In this document: piece after piece, positions 24,065 through 32,071 of the stretch
How positions within the stretch are numbered: position 1 is the first letter of the stretch
Layout: every line of letters begins with the position of its first letter
Assembly: GCA_003164475.1 (NCBI GenBank)
Contig: PLTL01000047.1
Coordinates: 1-35,366 of the forward strand
Length of the DNA stretch: 35,366 bases
Reading direction: 5' to 3'
Origin: Candidatus Dormiibacterota bacterium
Lineage (GTDB): Bacteria; Chloroflexota; Dormibacteria; UBA8260; Bog-877
Made by a program: the position numbers and the translations under genes
Notes under the pieces: generated by a model
Seen by the model: only the letters and a program-made list of their open reading frames with translations
Database searches by the model: none
Told to the model about the DNA's origin: nothing

Positions 24065-25477
24065 GTGAACGCAGGCCGCCGCCGCCCGCCAGAGCGACGA
24101 TCCCCGTGGCCGGGGATCATCCTGGCCCCGCTCCTCCTGGCCGTGCCCCTGCTCTCCCCGGCGCCTGTGCTCTCCGACACCGCCACCCCGGCGATCAGCC
24201 TGACCCTCGGCACCACCACGGTGACCCTCCAGGGCACGGCCCTCAATGGGCTGTCCCAATTCGACCTGGGGCCGGCGGGGTTGAACGTGGTGACCGCGTC
24301 CGCCACCGCCCGCGACCCGTATCGGGAGGTGACCCTCACCGAGGTGCCCTACGGTGCCGTCGATGCGGATGATCCCGCCCTCGGGCCCTCGTTCCCGGGG
24401 GCGGCCGCCGGGTCGCGCGCCTCACTGGGGGCCTTCCGCACCTCCCAGGGAGCCGTACCCCTGGGTGACCCCGAGACCACCCTCTTCGGCGCCGAGGTGA
24501 CCGGTGCCGCCAACCTGGTCAACCTGGCTGTCGATGGTCCCATCCCCACGTCCACGGTGCTTGTGGAATGGGTGACCGAGGCCGAGGGTGGCCTCTGGCT
24601 CGTCCGGGTTGCGGAGGGAGTCGGGAGCCCCGGCACGGTGGCCGCGGCCGCACCGATCGTCGCCCAGCTCGCCGACATGACGGTCGCTGCCGGGACTGTC
24701 GGGTCTGCGACGGAGGCCGGGGAGTACCAGCCGAACATCGCCAGCCAGGCCGCCACCAATGGCAGCGCCAACCAAGCTGCCCAGGGCGGCTCGGGACCCG
24801 TGCCGCCACCGGTCCCCACGCCCTCGTGGTGGAGCGGGACGTGCGACACCAACGACTACTCCGCGGCCGCTCAGGCGCTGATGGGCGCGTCCCTCTCCGC
24901 CTACCCCCTCAGCTCAACGTCGACCTGGGACGGCCTGACCGCCTGCGGCCCGCGTCCCGGTTACGCCGAGGGGCCGGACGTCAGCGTGCTCTATCCGGGC
25001 GCCCACTGGAGCGTTCTGGAATGGGAGTGCGTGGAGCTCAGCATGCGGTGGATGTACGAGGAGTGGAACGTCGAGCCGTATCCCGCCAACGGAAGCAATG
25101 TGGTCTGGAACTACGCCGCCTTCCAGAGCCAGTACAACCCGGACGGGCCGGTGCTGACGGCCGTCGCCAACAACGGCGTCGGCCCGATGCCGGTTCCCGG
25201 TGACGTGCTGAGCTACGGGGCGACCAGCACGGCTGGGCACACCTCGGTGGTGACGGGCACCAACATCGATGCCAACGGTGATGGCACGGTGACGGTGCTC
25301 GAGCAGAATGCGTCCGCGACCGGTTGGGACACGGTGACCGTCACCGACTGGGTCCTCGGTGGGTTCGACGGTGGGGTCTCCGGCTGGCTCCACAACCCCT
25401 CGATCCGCGTCGGTGGCGGGCCCGCACCCCTCACGCCGGCACAGAGCCGGACCCACGCCCTCGCTCCGGCCACCTGA
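24065..25477 (+). CDS. exported CHAP-domain protein
   Basis: A 470-residue exported protein. Residues 1-~40 are a signal peptide (basic NAGRRRPPERR, then IILAPLLLAVPLL). Residues ~45-260 are a beta-rich Ala/Thr/Val region with no family I recognise. Residues ~260-300 are a Gln/Pro/Ser-rich linker. The C-terminal ~150 residues match a CHAP (cysteine-histidine amidohydrolase/peptidase) domain: catalytic C322 in WECVELSMRW and H392 in GHTSVVTG, with PVPGDVLSYG between. CHAP enzymes cleave peptidoglycan stem peptides or amide bonds. It is divergent from the rhamnose operon and does not carry the DGFGG module of the other exported proteins. A role in wall remodelling is inferred. Confidence 0.85.
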   Translation: MNAGRRRPPERRSPWPGIILAPLLLAVPLLSPAPVLSDTATPAISLTLGTTTVTLQGTALNGLSQFDLGPAGLNVVTASATARDPYREVTLTEVPYGAVDADDPALGPSFPGAAAGSRASLGAFRTSQGAVPLGDPETTLFGAEVTGAANLVNLAVDGPIPTSTVLVEWVTEAEGGLWLVRVAEGVGSPGTVAAAAPIVAQLADMTVAAGTVGSATEAGEYQPNIASQAATNGSANQAAQGGSGPVPPPVPTPSWWSGTCDTNDYSAAAQALMGASLSAYPLSSTSTWDGLTACGPRPGYAEGPDVSVLYPGAHWSVLEWECVELSMRWMYEEWNVEPYPANGSNVVWNYAAFQSQYNPDGPVLTAVANNGVGPMPVPGDVLSYGATSTAGHTSVVTGTNIDANGDGTVTVLEQNASATGWDTVTVTDWVLGGFDGGVSGWLHNPSIRVGGGPAPLTPAQSRTHALAPAT

Positions 25478-25484
25478 GACCCGG

Positions 25485-25542
25485 GCTCCAACTCGGAGCG
25501 CGCCGCTTCTACACTTCCGGGACAGCCGCGACCGAAGCGGCT
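25485..25542 (+). terminator. two weak hairpins after the CHAP gene
   Basis: GCTCC/GGAGC (25485-25499, five bp, five-base loop) and AGCCGC/GCGGCT (25524-25542, six bp, seven-base loop) fall in the 92-base gap before the methyltransferase gene. Both are short and lack T-tracts, so termination is uncertain. Confidence 0.25.
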
Positions 25543-25569
25543 CCGATCTGAGCCTGGAGCGCATCGCCC

Positions 25570-26697
25570 GTGCCGTCATCTCACCGCCTGCTGAGGATTG
25601 CGAGCACCCCGCTGCGCCGCTATCTCGAGCCGCGGTTCGGGGCCATCGACAGCCGGCTTGACAGCCTCGCCGAGCGGGTGAGCGCGCTGGGGGCCGAACC
25701 CGGGGAGCTGGAGCGGGCGATGCGCTCGGGCTGGCTGCAGCGCGTCGACGTGACCGACCACAACCAGGCTGGAGGGCCCCCGGCCTTCACGGACTTCGAC
25801 TCGCACGTGGTCAGCGCGGCCCAGTGTGTCGCCCCGGCCTACCTCGCCTGGTACCGGAAGCTGCTGCCCGGGTGGCTCGAGGACTCCGTCGCCCGCACCG
25901 AGGGAGGCGACGAATGGGAGCGGCGGGGGGGCGTCACCGGCGCGCCCATCCCCCTCTTCAACCGCAAGGCGTGGGAGTGGGCGTACATCGCCGAGATGGC
26001 GAGCCAGGCGGTCGGCTCTCGCAGGGGGGGGCGCGCGCTCGGCTTCGGTGTCGGCAACGAGCCGCTCCCGGCCCTCTTCGCCGGCTGGGGGATGGACGTG
26101 GTCGCGACCGACCAAGGCCCCGAAGCCGGCTCCGACTGGGCGGAGACCGGGGAGTTGCTGAGCGGACTGGAGGGCCTCTCCCGCCCCCACCTGTTGAGCG
26201 ATGAGGAGCTCGCCCGGCGGGTGAGCACCCGCGCTGTCGACATGAACCACGTCCCGAGTGACCTCGGGACCTTCGACGTCATCTGGTCGTCGTGCTCGAT
26301 CGAGCACCTGGGAAGCCCCGAGCTGGGCCTGGAGTTTGTCCGGACCTCCTGTGGGCGGCTGCGCCCCGGCGGCGTGGCCGTGCACACCACCGAGCTGGAG
26401 CTCACCCCCAAGGAGAGGACGGCCGACTACGGGCACTGCGCGGTGTACCGGCTCATTGACCTTCGAGGCTTCGCCGAGCGGATGCGGGCGGACGGCTACG
26501 AGATCTCGCTCAACACCCACGTCAGCCTGGACACGCCCCAGGATCGGTGGATCGACCTGGGCCAGGCGAAGGCAGTGCTGGTCGACCTGGCCCACCTCCG
26601 GGTCGTCATCGGTGACTCGGTGACCACCTCGATCGGGCTGCTGGTCCGCAAGCCGGCGGCGCCGCACCGCCGCACCGGCTCCGCGAGGAAGGAGTGA
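25570..26697 (+). CDS. class I SAM-dependent methyltransferase with N-terminal helix/coiled coil
   Basis: A 375-residue cytoplasmic protein. Residues 13-40 are a basic amphipathic helix and short coiled coil (TPLRRYLEPRFGAIDSRLDS, then LAERV). The class I methyltransferase region follows: the glycine-rich motif I is an unusual LGFGVGNEPLPA (~156-167), an acidic residue ends the next strand (VVATDQ), and FDVIWSSCSIEHLG and LRPGGVAVHTTELEL match the later motifs. The substrate is unknown; O-methylation of a sugar or of a glycan terminus fits the context. The GTG start has no clear ribosome site. The next gene, a glycosyltransferase fusion, begins 137 bases on. Confidence 0.82.
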   Translation: MPSSHRLLRIASTPLRRYLEPRFGAIDSRLDSLAERVSALGAEPGELERAMRSGWLQRVDVTDHNQAGGPPAFTDFDSHVVSAAQCVAPAYLAWYRKLLPGWLEDSVARTEGGDEWERRGGVTGAPIPLFNRKAWEWAYIAEMASQAVGSRRGGRALGFGVGNEPLPALFAGWGMDVVATDQGPEAGSDWAETGELLSGLEGLSRPHLLSDEELARRVSTRAVDMNHVPSDLGTFDVIWSSCSIEHLGSPELGLEFVRTSCGRLRPGGVAVHTTELELTPKERTADYGHCAVYRLIDLRGFAERMRADGYEISLNTHVSLDTPQDRWIDLGQAKAVLVDLAHLRVVIGDSVTTSIGLLVRKPAAPHRRTGSARKE

Positions 26698-26769
26698 CCG
26701 CAGCAGCCGGATTGCTCCGCTAGGTCCGTTCGCGTCGTGCGTTGCAGCTCCCCGCACCAGCTGACGAAT

Positions 26770-26778
26770 TGGCATACT
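26770..26778 (+). promoter_or_regulatory. candidate extended -10 element
   Basis: TGGCATACT resembles an extended -10 (TGn plus CATACT, four of six to consensus), about 56 bases before the ATG at 26835. No convincing -35 is seen. The gap 26698-26834 holds nothing else recognisable. Confidence 0.22.
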
Positions 26779-26834
26779 GGGGCCTCCCAGCGGTGGCGCG
26801 ACCAGGCCCCGCCTGACGATGCCAGGCTCATGAG

Positions 26835-29591
26835 ATGCCAATCCGTATCTGCACGATCATCGCCCGCAACTACCTTCCGGCCGCGCGCGTGCTGGCGTCC
26901 TCCTTCCTCGAACACAATCCCAGCGGGCACGTCGCGGTCCTGATCATCGACGACGTGCGGGGCGACGTCGATCCCGAGGACGAGCCGTTCGAGGTGGTCA
27001 GACCCGAGGACCTGGATCTCGATGCGGGCGAGTTCCACCGGATGGCGATGATCTACGCCCTGGTCGAGCTGGCGACGGCCCTCAAGCCGTGGCTCCTCCG
27101 CCACCTCCTGTCCCGCCCGGACGCGAAGGCGGTGATGTACCTCGATCCTGACATCCGGGTGTACGCCCCCCTCGACGAGGTCAGCGCTCTCGCCGAGGCC
27201 GAGGGGATCGTGCTCACCCCCCACGTCACCTCCCCGATCCCGCGGGACGGGAAGATGACCGACGAGAACACCATCCTGAGCGCGGGCATGTACAACCTCG
27301 GCTTCATCGCCGTGGGGGCGCAGGCACAGCCCTTCCTCGACTTCTGGATGGCGCGTCTCGCCCGCGAGTGCCGGGTCGACGTCTCCAAGAACCGCTTCGT
27401 GGACCAGCGCTGGATCGACTTCGTGCCGAGCGTCTTCGGCGGCAGGGTCCTCCGCGATCCCTCGTACAACGTCGCCTACTGGAACCTCGAGCACCGTGAC
27501 CTGCGCTGGACCGAGGGCGGCTATCGGGTTGACGGGCTCCCCCTCCACTTCTTCCACTTCAGTGGTTTCGACGTGACCGCGCCGTCCCTGCTCAGCAAGT
27601 GGCAGGGTGCCCGGCCCCGGGTGCTGCTCTCGGAACGCCCAGACCTCGCCCGCATCTGCGGCGAGTACCGGGTCGCGATCGGAGCCGCCACGCGCGGCGG
27701 GGAATCCGGCACGCGCTACGGCTTCGCCGACCTGCCCAACGGCGCTCCCATCGATGACGAGCTGCGCGAGCTCTTCCGCGAGCGTCTGCAGGCAGCCGAG
27801 ACCGCGGGCACGCCGCGGCCCCCCGACCCGTTCACGGACGATGGGGCCGAGGACCTGCTGGAGTGGGCGCGCTCGCCGTCGGGAGAGGCGGGGCACCGCG
27901 CCCCTCGCTACCTCGCCCTGCTCCTCTCCCGCCGTGCCCGGCTGCGGGACGCCTTCCCCGCCCCCCACGGCCCCGACTACGACGCCCTCCTCGACTGGGC
28001 GGAGCGGGAGGTGGCGGCGGGGCGGATCGATCGCCGGCTCATCCCGTCATCGCGGCTCGCGCCTGCCGAGGTGCCGCCCGGGGTCCGCTGGGCCCCGGCC
28101 GGCCGCCTCACGCCCGGAGTGTCGGTGGTGACCGACGCTCCACCCGGGGCGGGATCCGGCAGCTGTGCCGGGCTTCTGGTCGCGGCGGCCCAGGCGGCGG
28201 GAATCGAGACCGAGACGGTGGTCCTGGAGGCCTTCGGCGATCCTCCGCGCCTCCGGCCGGGTGTGCCCGGAGCCGGTCGGCACAACGTCAATCTGATCGC
28301 GGTCGGACCGGCGCAGTGGGACCGTTTCATGGAGGACGCCGGTCCCACCTTCTTCGACGGCCGCTACACCATCGGTTTCATGACCCGTGACCCGGGCACT
28401 ACCCACGAGGGGGCAGGGGACAGCCTCGGCCGTCTGGACGAGGTGTGGACGACCAGCGATCCGGTCGGCCGCAGCGTCGAGCGTCTCGCCGCGAACCCCG
28501 TGTTCAGCTTCTCTCCACCGGTGGTCGCCCCGACTGTCCCCCCCGACGCCGATCGAGGCAAGCTCGGCCTGCCCGGAGGGTTCCTCTTCCTCTCCCGTCT
28601 CGACTTCCGCTTCAGCCTCGAGCGCGCGAACCCGTCCGCCCTGGTCGAGGCCTTCGCCCGCGCCTTCGTCCCCGGAGAGGGGCCGGTCCTGGTGTTCGCG
28701 GTGAGCGGGGCGTCATCGGGGCTTGCCGAGCTGGAGGAGCTGAAGCTCCTGGCGACCGCGCGGACAGACGTCCTGGTGCTGGACCGGGAGATGGATGCCG
28801 GCCAGAGCGCCGCGCTGACGGCTGCCTGCGACTGCTACGTCACCCTGGATCCGGGCCAGCTCTCCGGCCTGGCCGTGGCGGAGGCCGTCTCCCTTGGCAA
28901 GCCTGTGATCCTCACCGACGACCCGAGCGGCCCGGATCTGCTGGATGCGGCCACCGCGTATCTGATCCCGCTCTCCGCCGCCGACCCGCCCGTCGATGCG
29001 GTCGCCCAGCTCCTGCGGCGGGTCGCGGACCATCAGGAGGAGGCCCGCCAGATGGGCGCGCGCGCTCGTGACGCCGCGCTCACCAGTCACGGGCCCGCGG
29101 CACGAGCGGTCTTCATCCGGGAGCGTGTCGATCACGCCCAGGAGGTCCTGGTGGCCCGCGCGGCTGCACCCCGCGCTGCTCTCGACCCGCGGTCGCTGGT
29201 GGATCTGGCCGGCTCCCGTGCCGATGCGGGTGGACCATCTCGCATCTCTTTGATCTCGCGTCCGCTGCGCCGCATGGTGGCGCGGGTCACGGCACATGGC
29301 GACGCCCATCGTGCCCTCGTGGACACCCGCCTAGCCGAGGCGCTGCTCGCACTGACGGCACGTGTGGACGAGATCGACCGAAGGATGAGGGTGAGCGCGA
29401 CGGGAGCGGCTCCGCCTTCAGCAGACGCGGTGGCCCAGCCCCCCCTCGCCCCCGGCGACGCGGAGCATGAGACCCCGCAGGTCCTATCCTCCGCAGATGC
29501 CGACCCGACCCAGACACGCGCCGTCCAACCGGCATCTGGCACCGGGCCCAGGCGACCTGATCGTCGCCTGAACACCAAAGCAAGAGGCTAG
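26835..29591 (+). CDS. GT-A/GT-B fusion glycosyltransferase with C-terminal coiled coil
   Basis: A 918-residue protein. Residues 1-~270 resemble a GT-A glycosyltransferase of the GT8-like type: ICTIIARNYLPAARVLASSF at the start and the metal-binding DPD (D104-P-D106) in YLDPDIRVY. Residues ~270-430 are an intervening helical region. Residues ~430-780 resemble a GT-B donor half: GGFLFLSRLDFRFSLERANP and GQLSGLAVAEAVSLGKPVIL, where the first glutamate of E-x7-E is a glutamine. Residues 809-850 carry RPLRRMVARV and a coiled coil (VDTRLAEALLALTARVDEID) like those of the small protein at 15346-15708 and the methyltransferase upstream. The last ~65 residues look disordered. Two transferase folds in one chain suggest two linkages added by one protein. 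Confidence 0.82.
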   Translation: MPIRICTIIARNYLPAARVLASSFLEHNPSGHVAVLIIDDVRGDVDPEDEPFEVVRPEDLDLDAGEFHRMAMIYALVELATALKPWLLRHLLSRPDAKAVMYLDPDIRVYAPLDEVSALAEAEGIVLTPHVTSPIPRDGKMTDENTILSAGMYNLGFIAVGAQAQPFLDFWMARLARECRVDVSKNRFVDQRWIDFVPSVFGGRVLRDPSYNVAYWNLEHRDLRWTEGGYRVDGLPLHFFHFSGFDVTAPSLLSKWQGARPRVLLSERPDLARICGEYRVAIGAATRGGESGTRYGFADLPNGAPIDDELRELFRERLQAAETAGTPRPPDPFTDDGAEDLLEWARSPSGEAGHRAPRYLALLLSRRARLRDAFPAPHGPDYDALLDWAEREVAAGRIDRRLIPSSRLAPAEVPPGVRWAPAGRLTPGVSVVTDAPPGAGSGSCAGLLVAAAQAAGIETETVVLEAFGDPPRLRPGVPGAGRHNVNLIAVGPAQWDRFMEDAGPTFFDGRYTIGFMTRDPGTTHEGAGDSLGRLDEVWTTSDPVGRSVERLAANPVFSFSPPVVAPTVPPDADRGKLGLPGGFLFLSRLDFRFSLERANPSALVEAFARAFVPGEGPVLVFAVSGASSGLAELEELKLLATARTDVLVLDREMDAGQSAALTAACDCYVTLDPGQLSGLAVAEAVSLGKPVILTDDPSGPDLLDAATAYLIPLSAADPPVDAVAQLLRRVADHQEEARQMGARARDAALTSHGPAARAVFIRERVDHAQEVLVARAAAPRAALDPRSLVDLAGSRADAGGPSRISLISRPLRRMVARVTAHGDAHRALVDTRLAEALLALTARVDEIDRRMRVSATGAAPPSADAVAQPPLAPGDAEHETPQVLSSADADPTQTRAVQPASGTGPRRPDRRLNTKARG

Positions 29592-29596
29592 ATCCG

Positions 29597-32062
29597 TTGA
29601 CTGATCATGAGACTCCGACCACCGCCCCTGACGCGGACGATCCGACGACGCCCACGTCTGAGAACGAGCCGGTCGCGGAGCGGGCCGAGGACGAGATCCA
29701 GGGTCCGGCTCCCGCCACCGAGCCGCCCCCTCCGGACCACCCATATGACGCCGCGTATTACGCCCACTACTACACTCGCGGTGGGCCAGATCTGCCCTAC
29801 GAGCGGACCCCGGAATGGCTGGGATTCTTTGGCCAGGTCGCGGAGCGGATCGTCGCCGAGATCGCGCCCGCCACAGCCCTTGACGTCGGGTGCGCCCACT
29901 CCTTTCTTGTCGAGTCGCTTCGCGATCGCGGCGTGGACGCCAAGGGCTTCGACATCTCAGAGTTCGCGATCTCACAAGCTCGCGAGGATCTCCGACCGCA
30001 CGTTTGGGTGGGCAGTCTCCTCGATCCCATCCCCGGACACTACGACCTCGTCACCTGCATCGAGGTTCTGGAGCACGTCGAGGATCGGGACGCGGCGACG
30101 GCGATTGCCAACCTCTGCGCCGTCACCGACGACGTCGTGTTCACCTCTTCGCCCGATGACTATCGCGAGGAGACTCACGTCAATGTGCGTGCCCTCGAGT
30201 ATTGGTCCGAGTTGTTTGCGCGCCAGGGCATGGTTCGTGACATCGGCTTCGACGGCTCGTTCCTTACCTGGTGGGCCGCCCGGTTCCGCCGGCGGCGTGA
30301 CCCCTGGCCCCGCGTGATCGGGGAATACGAGCGTCACCTCTGGCGTCTCGAGGTCGAGGCACACCACCGGAACACCATGGTGATCGAGCAGATGCGTGAG
30401 ATTCAACGACTGGCGCACGAGGAGGTGGCGCCTGCCGTCTCCGAGACGCCCCTCCCGGAGGCTGTCGTTGCGGAGCCTTTCGCCTCGGGGGTCGCCGACG
30501 AGGAGGAATGGACGCGTCTCGAAGAGATGGGACTTGCGCTGGCTCGGACGATCGCAGACCGAGTCGACCAGACCCTCACCGAGGTGGATGCACGACTCAG
30601 CGAGCGGATCGACAAGGCCCTCGCCGAGGTGGATGCACGGCAACGCGAGCGGACCGACCAGGTCGTGATGCAGCTCGCGCACCGTCGGCGCACGGGTGTC
30701 CGCCACTACATCCGCACCCACACCCCGCTCTGGTTTCGGCGGCTCGTCATGCGTGGAGTCCACCTCATCTGGTGGTCACTCACTCTGCAGCTTCCCCGGC
30801 GGCTTCGGGAGCGTCGGGATCAGCTGTCCGACGCAGGCGCGCGCGTCCTCGCCTCGCCACCGTCTGCCGGGGAGTTGGTGCCCACCGCGCCCGACGTCGG
30901 CGACACGATCAACGAGCGTCTCCGGCTCTTTGAGGCCGTGGCGACCTATGTGAGCCTGTCCTCGCGTCGAAGCGTGTCGGTCCTCACTGGCGATCTTGGC
31001 GCCGCGGGACTTCGCGGCGGAGTCGGCGCAGCCGTCATGATCGGCGCCCTCGTCGCCGAGCGTACGGAGACTCATCTGCGCCTTGTCACCCGAGCGCGAA
31101 GGGCCGACGCGGCTCGCGTCGCCGAGCTTCTCGAGCAGAATGGCTTGGAAGTCCCGCTGGATATGGAGGTGATCCATGTCCCACCGGCATCCGGTGACAG
31201 CCTTCCGGTGGCGGCGGGTGACGCCTTCCTGACGACAAGCTGGCGCGAGACCCGCGCCTTGCTTGCCGGCGTTCGAGCTGACCGGGTCATCCAGGTCGTG
31301 GAGGACGACGAGCGGGAACGCTACGGGTTGGGCGACGATCGCCTTGGCTGCGCAGAGACCCTGTCCGACCCGAACCAGCGTCTGCTCATCTACGGGCACA
31401 CGTTGTTTACGGAGCTGAGCGAGGGGAAGGATCCCCTTCCCGGTCTGGCGGCGCGCGCCGCCTGGTTCGAACCCGCCTTTCCAGCGGCCCTCTACCACGA
31501 CGATCCATCGCGGCGGGGGGGGAGTGAGAAGCGCAGTTTCCTCCTCTGTGTCGACTCGCCCAGCTCAGAGCGCCTCTACGGGCGGGCCCTCAAGGCGGTC
31601 GCGCAGGCATTGGAGGATGGGACCCTCAACGACGTCGAGTGGCGTTTCACGTTCCTCGGCAGCGGCCTCGAACCGATCCGCCTACCAGGCGCCGGCGTCC
31701 CAACGATCCTCGACGATCTGGCGGTGCGCGCGTACGCCGACGTCCTCCGTTCCACCGATCTCGCTCTCTCGTTGACCGGAACCGCCCACTCGGGGCTCGC
31801 CGCCGCGCGGTTGGTGGCGAGTGGAGCGGTGGTCGTGTGCGGCGTCAGGGAGACCCTGAGACCCTTGGACGAGGAGATGGGCAATGTCATCCTCTCGGGA
31901 TCGAGCCTGGCGAGCCTCTCCCGGAGCCTTGCCGTGGGCACCGCGCTGGCGCGGGACGAGTCGTCCCGGGCAGCCAACTGCGCGCGCCTGAACCTCGAAC
32001 GCGACTGGCGCGCATCTCTAGAGGCGGCTGTGAAGCGGTGTGCGGAGTGGATGCAGTCGTAG
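29597..32062 (+). CDS. methyltransferase / coiled-coil / WsaF-like glycosyltransferase fusion
   Basis: An 821-residue protein starting at TTG 29597, five bases after the previous stop, with AGAGG eight bases upstream. Residues 1-~45 are acidic and disordered. Residues ~50-250 are a class I methyltransferase (ALDVGCAHSFLVESL at ~93-107, FDISEFAISQA, CIEVLEHVEDRD). Residues ~316-360 form a coiled coil with a near-repeat (VDQTLTEVDARLSERIDKAL, then AEVDARQRER). A basic hydrophobic stretch follows (~375-400). Residues ~450-821 resemble the WsaF rhamnosyltransferase fold: DAFLTTSWRETRALL, VIQVVEDDERERYGLG, LRSTDLALSLTGTAHSGLAA and ASGAVVVCG. The dTDP-rhamnose operon nearby fits. Methyl capping plus rhamnose transfer is inferred. 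Confidence 0.8.
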   Translation: MTDHETPTTAPDADDPTTPTSENEPVAERAEDEIQGPAPATEPPPPDHPYDAAYYAHYYTRGGPDLPYERTPEWLGFFGQVAERIVAEIAPATALDVGCAHSFLVESLRDRGVDAKGFDISEFAISQAREDLRPHVWVGSLLDPIPGHYDLVTCIEVLEHVEDRDAATAIANLCAVTDDVVFTSSPDDYREETHVNVRALEYWSELFARQGMVRDIGFDGSFLTWWAARFRRRRDPWPRVIGEYERHLWRLEVEAHHRNTMVIEQMREIQRLAHEEVAPAVSETPLPEAVVAEPFASGVADEEEWTRLEEMGLALARTIADRVDQTLTEVDARLSERIDKALAEVDARQRERTDQVVMQLAHRRRTGVRHYIRTHTPLWFRRLVMRGVHLIWWSLTLQLPRRLRERRDQLSDAGARVLASPPSAGELVPTAPDVGDTINERLRLFEAVATYVSLSSRRSVSVLTGDLGAAGLRGGVGAAVMIGALVAERTETHLRLVTRARRADAARVAELLEQNGLEVPLDMEVIHVPPASGDSLPVAAGDAFLTTSWRETRALLAGVRADRVIQVVEDDERERYGLGDDRLGCAETLSDPNQRLLIYGHTLFTELSEGKDPLPGLAARAAWFEPAFPAALYHDDPSRRGGSEKRSFLLCVDSPSSERLYGRALKAVAQALEDGTLNDVEWRFTFLGSGLEPIRLPGAGVPTILDDLAVRAYADVLRSTDLALSLTGTAHSGLAAARLVASGAVVVCGVRETLRPLDEEMGNVILSGSSLASLSRSLAVGTALARDESSRAANCARLNLERDWRASLEAAVKRCAEWMQS

Positions 32063-32066
32063 GAGG
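32061..32066 (+). promoter_or_regulatory. ribosome binding site deciding a GTG start
   Basis: A perfect AGGAGG, five bases before the GTG at 32072. It overlaps the stop codon of the preceding gene (TAG at 32060-32062), which implies translational coupling. Confidence 0.7.
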
Positions 32067-32071
32067 CCCGA

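Noticed and set aside
23905..24339. N-terminal extension of rmlA to 24339
   Set aside because: It would overlap the divergent CHAP gene and precede a perfectly placed GGAG and ATG at 23904.
26496..27968. Minus-strand open frame opposite the methyltransferase and GT-A/GT-B genes
   Set aside because: It crosses a gene boundary on the other strand and lacks any recognisable domain.
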